Below, in pieces: positions 1-10,739 of a DNA stretch of 64,000 bases. Source of the DNA: Nothopassalora personata (lineage: Eukaryota; Ascomycota; Dothideomycetes; Mycosphaerellales; Mycosphaerellaceae). The stretch covers positions 1,116,001 through 1,180,000 of the forward strand of contig CM066290.1 of assembly GCA_033816765.1 (NCBI GenBank), given 5' to 3'. The translations under genes and the position numbers were made by a program. The notes under the pieces were generated by a model. It was not told where the DNA came from and searched no databases. It saw nothing but the letters and a program-made list of their open reading frames with translations. How positions within the stretch are numbered: the stretch's first letter is position 1; each line of letters begins with the position of its first letter.

Positions 1-492
1 GTGGACCGACGTCTGAACAGCATGCAGGACGTGATCGAAGAGTGCACTGCACTGGACGAGCAGTTCTACGAGACCGAGCAGCTGTACCCTCAAGAGAACA
101 ACAACCGCCCACGCGGCAATGGAGGAGGCAACCAGAACGGCAACGGCAACGGCAACCAGAACCAGGGCAACACAGCTGCAGCTGCAGCCGCTGGTGCTGC
201 CGGCGCCGTCGTTCAGCGCCCACCACAGTACGTAGGCACCAAGAAGAAGGAAGACTTGCCAGCTCACCTTCGGGACCTCCCACCGCTCAACTATGAGGGT
301 CGCGAGGAATTGAAGAAGCAGGGCAAGTGCTACCGATGCCGCACCGGACCCCACTTATCCAGCAATACCGAGTGCCCGATGTATGGCTATGACGGCGACT
401 ATCGCCCACCGCGCCCGCGTAACAACAACGGAGGCAACACCAACCTCAGTTCCCTGGCCGCCGGGCAGGGAAATGGCGAGGCCACTGCCTAA
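1..492 (+). CDS. Gag C-terminal part of gypsy element, partial
   Basis: Frame 1 is open from the window edge to TAA at 490–492. It is the end of a gypsy Gag: a low-complexity Gly/Asn/Gln and Ala-rich linker, then a zinc knuckle around residues 110–125 of the visible part reading C-x2-C-x4-H-x6-C. The last spacing is longer than the usual x4. Gag forms the particle and packages element RNA. The N-terminal capsid part is outside the window. Pol lies in the -1 frame and overlaps this end (the pol frame is open from base 423), so Pol is probably made as a Gag-Pol fusion by frameshifting. Confidence 0.85.
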   Translation: MDRRLNSMQDVIEECTALDEQFYETEQLYPQENNNRPRGNGGGNQNGNGNGNQNQGNTAAAAAAGAAGAVVQRPPQYVGTKKKEDLPAHLRDLPPLNYEGREELKKQGKCYRCRTGPHLSSNTECPMYGYDGDYRPPRPRNNNGGNTNLSSLAAGQGNGEATA

Positions 493-510
493 GCGTGGCA
501 GACAGTGGTC
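468..510 (+). promoter_or_regulatory. Programmed -1 ribosomal frameshift site (heptamer plus hairpin)
   Basis: Bases 468–474 are GGGAAAT, and in the gag frame they split as G GGA AAT, the X XXY YYZ form required for a -1 slip. Five bases later, 480–487 pairs with 503–510 (8 bp with one G-U) around a 15-nt loop that contains the gag stop codon. Slippage moves the ribosome into the pol frame, which is open there. Heptamer, spacer length and stem all match known -1 sites; use in vivo is inferred. Confidence 0.8.
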
Positions 511-3500
511 AACCGAACAACCAAGGACAGAAAGAGCATGAGATTGAGAGACACAGAGTGCAAGAGCAAGACACGGATACAGACTATGGTGAGGAGCTGA
601 AGATATCGGCCTGCGCATTGGAGCCGCAGCAACCAGATGTACACCCTCACATAGTACTCCCAGTAATGATACAGCATGGGAAGGCACGAGGCCTTGTAGA
701 CTCTGCTTCCACCTCTCTCTTTCTCGACTGGAAGTTCACACGCAAACACAGAATACCCTTGATACCCCTTGTGCGCAACAAGAACCTGACCCTTGGGGAT
801 GGTAAGGCTGCTGCACGTCGCATCACGCACGTAGCCCTCGTCGATGTTGATATCGACGGTCATCACGAGCAAATGCTATGCTACATAACCGACCTCGAAT
901 ACGACATCGTCCTGGGCCTGCCGTGGCTGAGCACGCACAACCCAAACATCTTCTGGGAGACCGGTGAAGTGGCACTCAGATCAGACTACTGCTTTGGTCA
1001 CTGTCTTAAGAACAAGACATCGACAACAGTCCAGTCCCTGAACCATCGACACCGACAACGTAAGGAAGCAATGAAATATGGACCAGAGCCCTTCACCGAT
1101 GATCGCAGCTTCACGGCAGGAGGGGCAGAAGCAGAACTGAACCTATCCTCGATGGGCCTGTACGACGATGATGAGGAAGTCGAGTGTATAGGCGTCACGC
1201 AGCGCGCCTTCGAGATGTACGCGCACCGACCTGGCGCTGAATGTTTCTACATACTATCTACCGGCAAAGAGGACGAAGAAGGCGATGGTGAGATCAAGCT
1301 GAGCGCAATGGCAGCTGATGACTTGGATCAGTTCCTGAACAAGGAGTTCAACCATAACCCGAAGGAGAAGCTCCCACCAGAATACCATGATCTCGTAGAT
1401 GCATTCTCAGCGAAAGACCATGAAGGACTTCCTCCTCACAGACCTGGAATCGACCACGAAATTCACATCAAGCCTGATGGGCCCCAAGAACCGCCATACC
1501 GTAAGCCCTACGGACTGGCGCCTCAGGAGAATGAAGCAGTCAAGAAGTGGGTCACCGAACAGGAGCAACAAGGCAAAGTCCGGCCAGCAGGACAGAAGAC
1601 GAGCCAATCGCCGGCACCAGTACTGGTAGTCAGAAAGCCAGGCGGTGGACTGCGCGTGTGCATCGACTACCGAGGACTCAATGCGATCACTATCAAGAAC
1701 AGGTACCCTATACCGCTAATCCAAGAGACACTGAACCGCATGCACGGCAAGAGGTACTTCACGAAGCTGGACATCGTCGCAGCCTTCAACAAGCTTCGCA
1801 TTGCAGAAGGGCACGAATGGCTTACAGCATTCGCTACACGATATGGGGTGTACGAATGTCTTGTGTTACCATTCGGCCTATGCAATGGCCCTGCGTCGTT
1901 TCAGTCATACATTAACAGCGTGTTACAAGAACACCTGGATGACTTCGTCTCCGCGTACCTGGACGACGTTTTAATTTTTAGCGACACACTGGAGGAGCAC
2001 ATCGAACATGTGCGCAAGGTACTAGCAAAATTGAGGGATGCCGGACTGACGGTCGACATCGACAAGTGCGAGTTCCACCAGCAGCGAGTTAAGTACCTGG
2101 GACTTATTATCACCCCAGATGGCATCGAAATGGACCCAGAGAAGCTTGAATGTATCCAGTCATGGGAAGCACCTTCCAACCTCAAGGATGTGCAGGCGTT
2201 CCTCGGATTCGCCAACTTTTACAGACGGTTCATCGAGGCCTTCTCACGCCTCGCAGCGCCGCTGACCGAATTGACCAAGTCAAATGGACCTAGTAATCAC
2301 AAGAATCGCAGGGTTGACTGGACACCAGCATGCCAAGCAGCATTTGACGCTCTGAAGGCAGCATTCAGCAAAGCCGGTATGCTCGCACACTATGTGCCCG
2401 GTAGGCAAACAGTAGTCGAAACGGACTCATCAGATTTCGTGAACGCCGGAGTGCTTTCTCAGTACGACGAGGAAGGCGTGCTTCACCCTGTAGCATTCTA
2501 TTCAAAGAAGCTGAGCCCGCAGGAATGCAACTATGAGATTTATGACAAGGAGCTTCTAGCGATTATTAAGGCCTTCGAGGAATGGCGCCCGGAGTTGGCC
2601 TGCGAGGCGGATGATGACACCATCGAACCCGTGAAGGTGTTCACGGATCACAAGAACTTGGAGTACTTTATGACCACTAAGCAGCTGAATCGGCGCCAGG
2701 CACGTTGGGCCGAATTCCTGTCCCAGTTCAACTTCCGTATTGTCTATCGACCAGGTGTCCAAGGCACAAAGCCTGACAGCCTCACGAGACGCAGCCAGGA
2801 CCTTCCGCAGGGGGTGGACGATCCGCGAAATCAGCATCAGCATCAGACGTTGCTGCCGCCTGAGCGATTTCTTAAGATCGACTCGATGCGCGCAACTGTC
2901 GAAGATGCGGCTGAGGATGTTGCACCTGTTGAGAACACACCTACCGCACCAATTGAGGAAGCCCTGAACCCGGAGGCCACCGAATTCATACCGTCCACGC
3001 AGACGCAGACAGCATCCGAGACGGAACAGGAAGCCGAACTCGAGTACAGAATGACAATGGCTTATGCCGCGGATGCAGACCTGAAGTCAGCTATCAGAGC
3101 CCTGCAGAAGGGCGAGACCCCAGCACTCCTTCAGAAAGCGAAGGTGCATCCAGTACACTGCAAGGTCGAAGGGGACCTGCTGTACGTCCGTAACCAGTAT
3201 AATGACTGGAGTCTATGGGTGCCAGAGGACCAGAAGCTCCGCACTCGGATAGTCAAGATGAACCATGACACCCCAGCGGCCGGTCACCCAGGCAGAGCCC
3301 GCACCTACGAGCTCGTTGCACGTGAATTCTACTGGCCTGGTTTGGCTAGATCTGTGCGCAGATACAACGCGAATTGCCGCAGGTGCCGCACGACGAAATC
3401 TGTGCATACCCAGCCACCTGGATTACTGCACCCACTTTCGGTGCCAGAACGACCTTGGCAACACATCGCAGTTGACTTTGTGGTTGACCTGCCACCAAGC

Positions 3501-4613
3501 GAACTCGACGGCATGACTTACACCAATGTTATGACAGTCACCGACAGACTCACTAAGGAAGTGGAACTGATACCCATCGGCGCGATGACAGCGCAGAACG
3601 CGGCGCGACTTTTCTTAAAGCACGTGTTCACCCGGCATGGCCTCCCAGAAACCATCACGTCTGATCGCGGAAAGCAGTTCATCGCCACTTTCTGGAAGCG
3701 CCTATGCAAGATGCTGCGCATCAGCAGGAAGCTGAGTTCCTCCTACCACCCTGAAACGGATGGGCAATCAGAACGCACTAACCAAGAGATGGAACAGTAC
3801 TTACGCACCTTCACGAATGAGGCACAGAGCGACTGGGCCGACTGGCTGTGCTTAGCGCAGTTCGCTATTAACAACCGAGTGTCGGAGACCACTGGAGTGT
3901 CACCGTTCTACGCCAATGTTGGATATAACCCAGAGTTCACCGAGCGTATCGATTTGCAAGCAGGCAAGGACCGACACATGACAACCCTTCAGCGACTCGA
4001 CAGCAAGTCAGCCGAAGCCTTCGCCAAACGCATCTGTGAGCTACATCGCAATCTTCAAGAGAACATGAGGATGTCACAGGCGCTGCAAGCCGAAGCAGCA
4101 AACAGGCACCGAAGCATCCCACCAGACTACAAGGTTGGCGACTGGGTGTATCTAAGCACGAAGAACATTCGCACCACTCGACCATCCAAGAAGCTGGACC
4201 GCAGATATGCAGGACCGTACCAGATCACGGAGGTGATGCCCGCTAGGCTGTCATACAAGCTGAACCTGTCGGATGCATTGAGCGGACTCGATAATTGCTT
4301 CCACACCTCCCTGTTACAGCGAGCCGACAACCCCGATCTCCCACCGCTCGAGGGACAGCACCTGGCACCGCCGCCGCCAGTGGCCATCGAACCCGACACA
4401 ACTGCAGCTGACGCAGTCGCCGATGTCACAGTCACAGCCCCGGCACCAGAATATGAGGTGGACAAGATCTTGGACATGTACACGCGGAAGCGCGCAGGCA
4501 AAGTGAAGAAGGGAAAGAAGCGCAAGGTGGACACTTGGTACAAGGTGCGATGGACTGGCTATCAGGATATGGAGGCCGGAGAGACTTGGCAACCTGCAGA
4601 GGACCTGTTGTGA
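474..4613 (+). CDS. Pol polyprotein (protease, RT, RNase H, integrase, chromodomain)
   Basis: One open frame; residue numbers below count from the GTG codon at 495, which is not a likely true start because Pol is probably entered by frameshift. Aspartic protease lies near residues 52–145 with D-S-A-S in place of D-S/T-G-A. RT is at about 300–560 with YLDD at 488–491. RNase H is at about 630–760. Integrase has an HHCC zinc site (H924, H931, C961, C964) and the D994, D1057, E1093 triad in D-x35-E spacing. A chromodomain begins near 1319. TGA at 4611–4613 cuts the chromodomain before its last helix, and that helix is readable in another frame just downstream. All catalytic residues except the protease Gly are present. 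Chromodomain integrases are known to favour methylated-histone chromatin. Confidence 0.92.
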   Translation, partial: WRGHCLSVADSGQPNNQGQKEHEIERHRVQEQDTDTDYGEELKISACALEPQQPDVHPHIVLPVMIQHGKARGLVDSASTSLFLDWKFTRKHRIPLIPLVRNKNLTLGDGKAAARRITHVALVDVDIDGHHEQMLCYITDLEYDIVLGLPWLSTHNPNIFWETGEVALRSDYCFGHCLKNKTSTTVQSLNHRHRQRKEAMKYGPEPFTDDRSFTAGGAEAELNLSSMGLYDDDEEVECIGVTQRAFEMYAHRPGAECFYILSTGKEDEEGDGEIKLSAMAADDLDQFLNKEFNHNPKEKLPPEYHDLVDAFSAKDHEGLPPHRPGIDHEIHIKPDGPQEPPYRKPYGLAPQENEAVKKWVTEQEQQGKVRPAGQKTSQSPAPVLVVRKPGGGLRVCIDYRGLNAITIKNRYPIPLIQETLNRMHGKRYFTKLDIVAAFNKLRIAEGHEWLTAFATRYGVYECLVLPFGLCNGPASFQSYINSVLQEHLDDFVSAYLDDVLIFSDTLEEHIEHVRKVLAKLRDAGLTVDIDKCEFHQQRVKYLGLIITPDGIEMDPEKLECIQSWEAPSNLKDVQAFLGFANFYRRFIEAFSRLAAPLTELTKSNGPSNHKNRRVDWTPACQAAFDALKAAFSKAGMLAHYVPGRQTVVETDSSDFVNAGVLSQYDEEGVLHPVAFYSKKLSPQECNYEIYDKELLAIIKAFEEWRPELACEADDDTIEPVKVFTDHKNLEYFMTTKQLNRRQARWAEFLSQFNFRIVYRPGVQGTKPDSLTRRSQDLPQGVDDPRNQHQHQTLLPPERFLKIDSMRATVEDAAEDVAPVENTPTAPIEEALNPEATEFIPSTQTQTASETEQEAELEYRMTMAYAADADLKSAIRALQKGETPALLQKAKVHPVHCKVEGDLLYVRNQYNDWSLWVPEDQKLRTRIVKMNHDTPAAGHPGRARTYELVAREFYWPGLARSVRRYNANCRRCRTTKSVHTQPPGLLHPLSVPERPWQHIAVDFVVDLPPSELDGMTYTNVMTVTDRLTKEVELIPIGAMTAQNAARLFLKHVFTRHGLPETITSDRGKQFIATFWKRLCKMLRISRKLSSSYHPETDGQSERTNQEMEQYLRTFTNEAQSDWADWLCLAQFAINNRVSETTGVSPFYANVGYNPEFTERIDLQAGKDRHMTTLQRLDSKSAEAFAKRICELHRNLQENMRMSQALQAEAANRHRSIPPDYKVGDWVYLSTKNIRTTRPSKKLDRRYAGPYQITEVMPARLSYKLNLSDALSGLDNCFHTSLLQRADNPDLPPLEGQHLAPPPPVAIEPDTTAADAVADVTVTAPAPEYEVDKILDMYTRKRAGKVKKGKKRKVDTWYKVRWTGYQDMEAGETWQPAEDLL

Positions 4614-5296
4614 GGGCAGCCGCCGCTCTTGCGGACTTTCACCACAGCCGGCCGGATTTGCCCACGCCTCAGGGCTTCGCAACGCCATCTGACTGGTCTC
4701 CAGTCAATGAGGTGCTCGGACTTAACACGATCAGGGTCGACAGAGACACCGCCACAAATAAGCCTAGCCGAGCCTTGCCTCTGATAGAATCTGGTCAGCG
4801 CATGTTCACTACGCACCGCTACGATGATCAGGTTACAGGAAAGTCCGTCGTCCCAACTGAGGATCACGGTGCAAGCCGCCGCCCTCAGCTCTACGACAGA
4901 ACAGACAGTTGTACCGATGTTCTAGCGAACCCTGCAGAGCCTGCATTGATACCCAACCTTGGTCAAAAGGATCAGACGCGAGCGTTCGCCGAAGAGGGGC
5001 TTAGGCCCTGGGCGTGCCAGCAGTATGAGCAAACAGAGTCTGATGCGCAAGCCGCAGCAGTAGTGACAGAGATGGAGGACGACCTTGAAGACGATTGGAC
5101 GTTTGCACGATTATGGAGTTCGACAGGCAAGGGTGATAAGTGGCCGCACAAGACGATGGATAGGCGAGTTAATGGACTGAACGCTCAGAGGACTGAGACG
5201 AGTTTTGAGAGGGGGGGTACTGTCACGGGCAGCCCGCGACCCTTCACTGACGATGCGTCGTCCCGGCGGAACCTCGGACCTTCCGCATCGGGTTAG
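4535..5296 (+). other. Open frame holding the displaced chromodomain tail; 3' region of element
   Basis: This frame overlaps the pol end and stays open for 762 bases into the LTR. The part just after the pol stop reads as a typical chromodomain C-terminal helix (Ala-rich, then A-D-F-H and a Pro), so it looks like the true end of Pol shifted by -1. A one-base loss near 4605–4612, or a second frameshift, would explain it. Beyond residue ~45 the translation is acidic and matches nothing I recognise. I do not regard it as a separate gene. No other feature was seen in 4614–5206. Confidence 0.45.
5207..5219 (+). other. Polypurine tract of gypsy element
   Basis: A purine run (GAGAGGGGGGG followed by TAC) lies directly before the LTR start TGTCAC. 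This is the expected priming site for plus-strand DNA synthesis. Confidence 0.8.
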
Positions 5297-5404
5297 CGCG
5301 GCTTGGCGTTGCTTTATCTATCCGCCGCGCCTCGCGCTCCTCTTTCGTAGCTTCGTAGAACAACAACTATCTCATTCGGACCCTATGGTACGCGCGCCCT
5401 TACA
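5221..5404 (+). repeat. 3' LTR (184 bp) of gypsy element 1
   Basis: It begins TGTCACGGG and ends CCCTTACA, giving TG...CA ends. The same ends are shared by the 158-bp LTRs of the intact element at 32277–38988, so the two elements are probably related in family. It is preceded by the polypurine tract. Confidence 0.8.
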
Positions 5405-5537
5405 TAAGGGCTTCTTATTAAAAGAAGACTTATATAAGCACCTTAAGGGTACTACTACTTATAATAAACATAGTTTTTTATACTATAATTCCTAGACTTA
5501 ATACCCTAGTTCTACACTTCTATCTCTACTAGTTTTA
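5405..5537 (+). repeat. Terminal repeat of outermost old element (left copy)
   Basis: This 133-bp stretch matches 41913–42045 in the same orientation with only a few differences, most of them of the RIP kind or single transversions. It contains a TATATAAG box. The two copies bracket the whole degraded block, so they are probably the LTRs of the oldest host element. The left end abuts the un-RIPed gypsy insertion, so the true boundary may lie further left, outside the window. Confidence 0.65.
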
Positions 5538-6170
5538 TAATTATAAGCCCGAGTTAAGCAACTTAGGGTCTCTATACGGAATTATATATATCTATTAGAC
5601 CTAATTAAGGTATATAATAGATCTTAGGTAATACCTTTAGGACTACCCGTCCGCTACGATAATAAAGGAACTAAACTACTACGATCCCTCTATATTTAAT
5701 AACTTCTATCTTTAGGCTTAGGCTAAAGTAGTTAGAATAGACTTATAGAAGTATATAGAAGGGAAGTTATAGGACGGTACGACAACCTAGGAAATAGATC
5801 TCGATCTATTACCTAAACCTTAGGAGCCGGTTATAGGCCCTCTACCTAACCCTCCTACTAAAGACGATAATATAGCTATATAGACCCTATTTAGTAGAAT
5901 TAGTATATCGTACAACCTCCGGTATACGATATATAGGGATTAGAAGAAAGAATACGAGGACTTTATAACTCGTAAACGTTCCCTAAAATCCTACTTTAAG
6001 AGAACTATTCCCTATATATATATTAACAATCTTCTTAGCCGACCTAATACCCTCTCTACCTAGTAGATATACATTAAGGCTAAGCTAGAGCCTAAGACTA
6101 AGAGTAGAAGGGTTATTCTTTAGAGCTAATACGATAAGTTTATAAAGGGACCTAAGAGTAAGAATATTAA
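5538..6170 (+). pseudogene. RIP-degraded body of the outermost element, unrecognised
   Basis: Almost devoid of CA and TG. With TAG/TAA read as Gln codons, one plus frame gives a Lys/Arg-rich protein-like sequence, but no domain is recognisable. The body probably continues at 25881–26259, 40373–40610 and 41391–41912, between later insertions. Confidence 0.4.
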
Positions 6171-6368
6171 TGTAAGGGTAGCCTATAGCTAACCCTTATA
6201 TATAATACGGCTATACCTAGCTTAGTATACCGTACGTAACGCGTATACGTATACTAGGAGACGCGTATAGCGTCTATAGAAGAAAGTAAGCTTTAGTTTA
6301 TCTACGATTAGAAGATCGTAGGCGTACTATATATTACGATATCCCCTTATAGCCTTACGGTCCTTATA
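6171..6368 (+). repeat. Family D LTR, copy 1 (198 bp, plus)
   Basis: Starts TGTAAGGGTAGCC and ends in a RIPed form of CCCTTACA. The same ~200-bp unit occurs at 7241–7438 (minus), 24017–24214 (minus) and 25680–25880 (plus). It is followed by gag-like sequence, so it acts as a 5' LTR here. Confidence 0.75.
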
Positions 6369-7240
6369 GTTCTAAAGCTTCCTCTCGTTATAATCTATAT
6401 ACGCTATAGAGCCCGATCGTAACGTGTACGACGGCGAGTCGCCTATACCCCCCCTAAGCCCTAGAGTATAGTAGTAGGCGCGTCGTATAGCCTTAGTTAC
6501 AAGAAGAGAGGCCTTACGGGCTAAGATTAAAGAGTAAGAGATATAGCGGGAGATCGAGCGGCTAGAGATCTTACGCGCTATAAGCGTACTACCTCTAGAG
6601 CGCGTAGGAGGGAGGAGAGAAGACTACCTCCCTACTATAACCCCTACCTCTATCTCTATAACTACTAACGATAACCTTATAGTACGAGGCGCGGCCGTAG
6701 CGTATACGACGCGACCGCGTCTAAAAGAGCCGACGCCTTTTAGAGGGGATTCGATAAGGAAGGTAAGGGTATTCTTTTAGGAGCTCTTACTTATCTTCGC
6801 CCTCTTAGGTACTATATACGTAATAGACGAATTAAAGGTCCTATATAGGGTTATATACCTTAGCGGAGAGGTAAGCGAGCGATAGTATACTAATTATAGC
6901 GCCGTTAACCTTATAGGGTATATATACTAGGACTTTAAAGAGTTCTATCGAGACGTATACGGCGATCCTATAAATCGCGTACTTAACGTTATATTAGAGT
7001 ACGAGGTTACGAAATTAAAGAATAACTAGATAGCGCGATAGTTTACGACTAAGCTAGATATTATAGAGGACTAGTTAGGTAATTACTCGGAAGCGTAACA
7101 TATACGGTACCTGCTAGTAAAGCTTACGCCTCGCTTACGGTCCGCTATCGTTAGCTACTATAATATCTCTATAACTAGAGAAGACCTAGTAGTCCTAGCC
7201 TCGCGTATTGAAAGCACCGAGCGCCGAGGTAGTAGCGGAG
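6369..7240 (+). pseudogene. Family D gag remnant (plus)
   Basis: A RIPed gag. With TAG read as Gln, a long Gag-like translation appears around 6740–7240 with a helical, capsid-like character. The same sequence is found inverted at 22417–24016. It breaks off in mid-gag at the start of the minus-strand D LTR at 7241. Confidence 0.6.
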
Positions 7241-7438
7241 TATAAGGGCCGTAAGGCTATAAGGGGATGTCGTAATATATAGTACGCCTACGATCTTCTA
7301 ATCGTAGATAAACTAAAGCTTACTTTCTTCTATCGACACTATACGCGTCTCCTAGTGTACGTATGCGCGTTACGTACGGTATGCTAAGCCGGGTATAGCC
7401 GTATTATATATAAGGGTTAGCTATAGGCTACCCTTATA
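7241..7438 (-). repeat. Family D LTR, copy 2 (198 bp, minus)
   Basis: Reverse complement of copy 1. On its right is a pyrimidine run (complement of a polypurine tract), so this is the 3' LTR of a minus-strand D element. Confidence 0.75.
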
Positions 7439-8277
7439 ACTGCCTCCCCTTCTAGGACGAGCTGCCCTTAGCTCGCGGCTTTAGGAGGTTTCTATATAAG
7501 TAATCTATCTACTTCTCGTAGATTCTATTACTATACGACCCGCCTACGGGTCTCGTACGTGTCGTTATTGTAGTGTAGGTAGGTATAAAGTTATAGTTAC
7601 TAGGTTAACTAACTCGAGGGTTTAAGAAGCGTACCCTCTCCCTCCTTTTCCTTCTTTTCCCTTATACTACGTTCTCGTAGCGCACTATACCCGTACTACT
7701 AGCGATCTACTAGCTCCTCGCTAGCGACTATCTAGCGACCCGCTAGCACTACTATAGCTTTAGAGGAAGCTATCTAAGACTAGCTCCGCTAGGAGGCCCT
7801 TATAGGGGGCCTATTAGTACTACTAACACTATTACTAGTACTACTAGTATAGATGTCTAGCGCGCTCGGCGCACTAGACACGCTAGTAAAGCGTAAGTTT
7901 AGCGCACTACGGCCGTAGACCCCTAAGTCCTTACTAGCTAGGCGCCTAGGTATAGACATTAAGATATATATACGTTATCTACCGTACTTTATAGCTAGTA
8001 AGTATTTGCTACGCTCTTTACTTACGATACGCTTACTAATAGTATAGTAGACGAGTAGGATACGTATAATAGTATTACTACCGGCGAGTTACTTAAGAAG
8101 TGTAGGCGCTATAGAGACATTAGGCACCCCTACGTTAGTAATACTAGCGTCGCTATCGCGTAGCTAGTAGCTCGCCTACGCGCCGCTCGCGCCTAGCGCG
8201 ATAAGCTTATCTAGGGGCTTAGTAACCCTATTACTAAATAAGAGTAGGATGCTCTAGACTAGTAGTACGAGGTCTAC
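7439..8277 (-). pseudogene. Family D internal 3' region (minus)
   Basis: The first ~305 bases are the reverse complement of 25367–25679, the sequence that precedes the 3' LTR of the plus-strand D element. The rest, up to the family B LTR at 8278, has no other copy here. No pol of family D is visible anywhere in the window, so D may be non-autonomous or internally deleted. Confidence 0.5.
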
Positions 8278-8681
8278 TATTACAGAATAATTCCTATAGA
8301 CCCTAAAATTATAACGATAAGACGAACACGTAACTTATCCTACCTAAGCGCTTAGACTTAGGGCGATTGAACTGCTTATGCTTAGACTAATTAGACTACT
8401 TATGCTTAGAATAATTAGACTAATTACCGAGATCTACGAATCTCCTTTATATTTAGGAACGCTAAGAACCCCTTATGGTTTCGAGGCGTTTAACTTACTG
8501 TTTAATATTACTATTTAGAATATACTACAACCTAACCTCTACCTTACTACTACTTAGTCTTTACAAGACAAGACAGCTACTGCTTTATTACTCTCCCTTA
8601 ACTTCTTATCGGCCCGAGAACAAACCCGATTAAGCTTATCTTCTTAACTTGTAATATTATTAGGTTATACTAAACCTAATA
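8278..8681 (+). repeat. Family B 5' LTR (404 bp)
   Basis: Matches 22013–22416, 23338–23741 and, inverted, 24963–25366. The RIPed start is TATTACAG, against TGTTACGG in the 22013 copy. It is followed within two bases by a stretch complementary to an internal LTR segment (GGCGTTTAA), a probable self-primer site. Confidence 0.85.
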
Positions 8682-8759
8682 GCTTTAAACGCCCTCTACG
8701 ATAGGAGACCGATAGAGTAAACGGGGAACACCCGCCCCTAGTAAAGTAAGTAGAGCCCG

Positions 8760-9800
8760 ACGACCTTAGACCGCGAACGATGCTATTAATGCCTTAGCTA
8801 CTTATATAGGCAACGACACCCTTAAGGTTAGTAAGCTAGAATACTACTATAGCGACCGAGACAAGTTCGACACTTAGGTCTCTTAGATAGATATATACTT
8901 CTTATTTAACTCTATGCCTAAGAACCTTAAGCCTATCTTTACTACTACCTTTTTAAGAGGACGAGCATAACATTAGGTTAAACTATTCCTTAGAAAATAC
9001 CTAGACAGTAACGGAGAAGACAATGCCGACGGAATCTTTAGGTTATATAACTATCTTAAGTATGCTATAAAGAGCGTCTTTAGTGTCTCTAATAAGATTG
9101 CTACTACCGTTTGTGTTATTTAGTATTTAACCTAGAAGACATCTACTACTAAATATGCTACTAAATTCTAGGAATACGCGTAACTTACCGATTAGGACAA
9201 CGAAGCACTTTAAGTTATGTACCGGAGAGGACTAAAGGAGCATGTTAAGGACGAGTTAATAAGGGACGGTCGGAAGATCGATAGCTTAGGCGACCTCGTT
9301 AGAGTTACGATTAATCTTAACAATAAGCTCTACGAAAGAGCTATAGAACGACGATACGATTCTAAGGTATCCGGAAAGGCCGGATATACACTAGGCTATA
9401 ATAACCGTAATAGAGGCTTCTACGACAACTATAATAATAAGCCTAGGGATAAACCGTACTACGGACTATAGCTAATAGAACTCGACGTTACCGAGAAGGG
9501 TCGTAAGATTAGGAACAGTAACGGAAATAGAGCATCTCGGAGTTCGAAAGAAACACGAACTTACTACGGATATAGTAAACCTAACTACCTAGTAAGGGAC
9601 TGCCGCGGTAAGAATATAGTACGCTGCGAATAGTTTAACATAATACAACCCCGAACTAGTAAATCCGAGAGTAGCGTTAGATCTTAAGGAGATACCGACT
9701 ATACTCGGAGAGTAGGGGAGAGAGCTAGTAATAGAAGTACGACGCCTCTCCTAGACCCCTTAGAAGGACGAGGAGGATACTATAGGTAGCAAATAGTAGT
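8760..9800 (+). pseudogene. Family B gag remnant
   Basis: A RIPed Gag. The best-preserved piece is an open stretch at 9217–9471, and a near-identical piece lies on the minus strand at 24197–24427. A zinc knuckle follows near 9560–9605 whose first two Cys positions read Tyr (TGT/TGC to TAT), leaving Y-x2-Y-x4-N/H-x4-C. Many in-frame TAG codons stand where Gln would be expected. Confidence 0.75.
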
Positions 9801-10739
9801 TATTCTATTTAATGTAAAGAACCAACTACGACAGTTTAATATAATAACACAAAGAGTCGACTACGAGATCGAATCCGAGTCTCGAAATGGTTATAGAAGC
9901 CTTTATTAGCAATTCTGTTACTAAGACTCGTATTAAGTTTACTACGCCGTAAAGTTAGGCGTAGGGTATTAGCCTTAACAACCGAGAGGAACCCTAGGAG
10001 CGACGTATAGGTAAAACGCTACGCTCCGAGAAGTAGACATCGACGAGTCCTACTTTAACAACGATAGAAGCGATAAGGAAAACTAGGACCCAGGATAGAA
10101 CGGATCGTAGTTACCGGAACTATAGGAAGAAAGTTAAGAAACTACCGGGCTAGATACTATCGAAGAAGATTAGGATCCGGAAGAATTAAGCGAAGAAGAT
10201 TCCTCCGAAGGAGAAGAGAGTGATACTAACGACGACAATAAACAACTAACCTTTACGATTAACGTACCTAAGAAATTATATAATATAATCGTACACCTAT
10301 AAAGAAGGTACGAGGAATTCCTACCTAAGATAGGCGGACGAAGGATGCTATACTCTATTAAGTTTAATAAGACACTCGATACCCTACGAGGCATAGCCTA
10401 GGGATACCCACTTATAGAAATAACCGAGAATCTAGTAACCGCTATTATAGAACGACTACTAATAGGGAGCCGAATAATAGAAACCGGATATTTTATACCG
10501 TTAGGAACATTTATATCGAATAAATTACGTAATATAGTATAACACGCACGCGCACTCTACTTAGAAACGTAGAAGATCTAGGAACGTTACCGAATGTAGG
10601 TATAGATATAGAAAGGCTCGCGCTAGGTTTAAGCGGAGGCCTCGAGATACGAAGCACGACGTTCTATATACGAATAGGGAAAAGGATTAACTCCCTAGGA
10701 ATAAGCGACTAAAGGGAGTTATATAACATAGAAAAGGCT

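Larger units (their letters stand above)
1..5404 (+). mobile_element. Chromodomain Ty3/gypsy retrotransposon, un-RIPed, left end outside window
   Basis: The order seen is gag end, frameshift site, pol (protease, RT, RNase H, integrase, chromodomain), 3' non-coding part, polypurine tract and a 184-bp 3' LTR. CA and TG are at normal levels, so this copy has escaped RIP, unlike the DNA to its right. The five bases after the LTR are taagg; a matching target duplication would lie left of the window. The element sits at the very edge of the degraded repeat block. Confidence 0.93.

Noticed and set aside
4535..5296. 253-codon frame as an independent third gene of element 1
   Set aside because: Its beginning overlaps pol, and its first meaningful part is the displaced chromodomain helix; the rest runs into the LTR.
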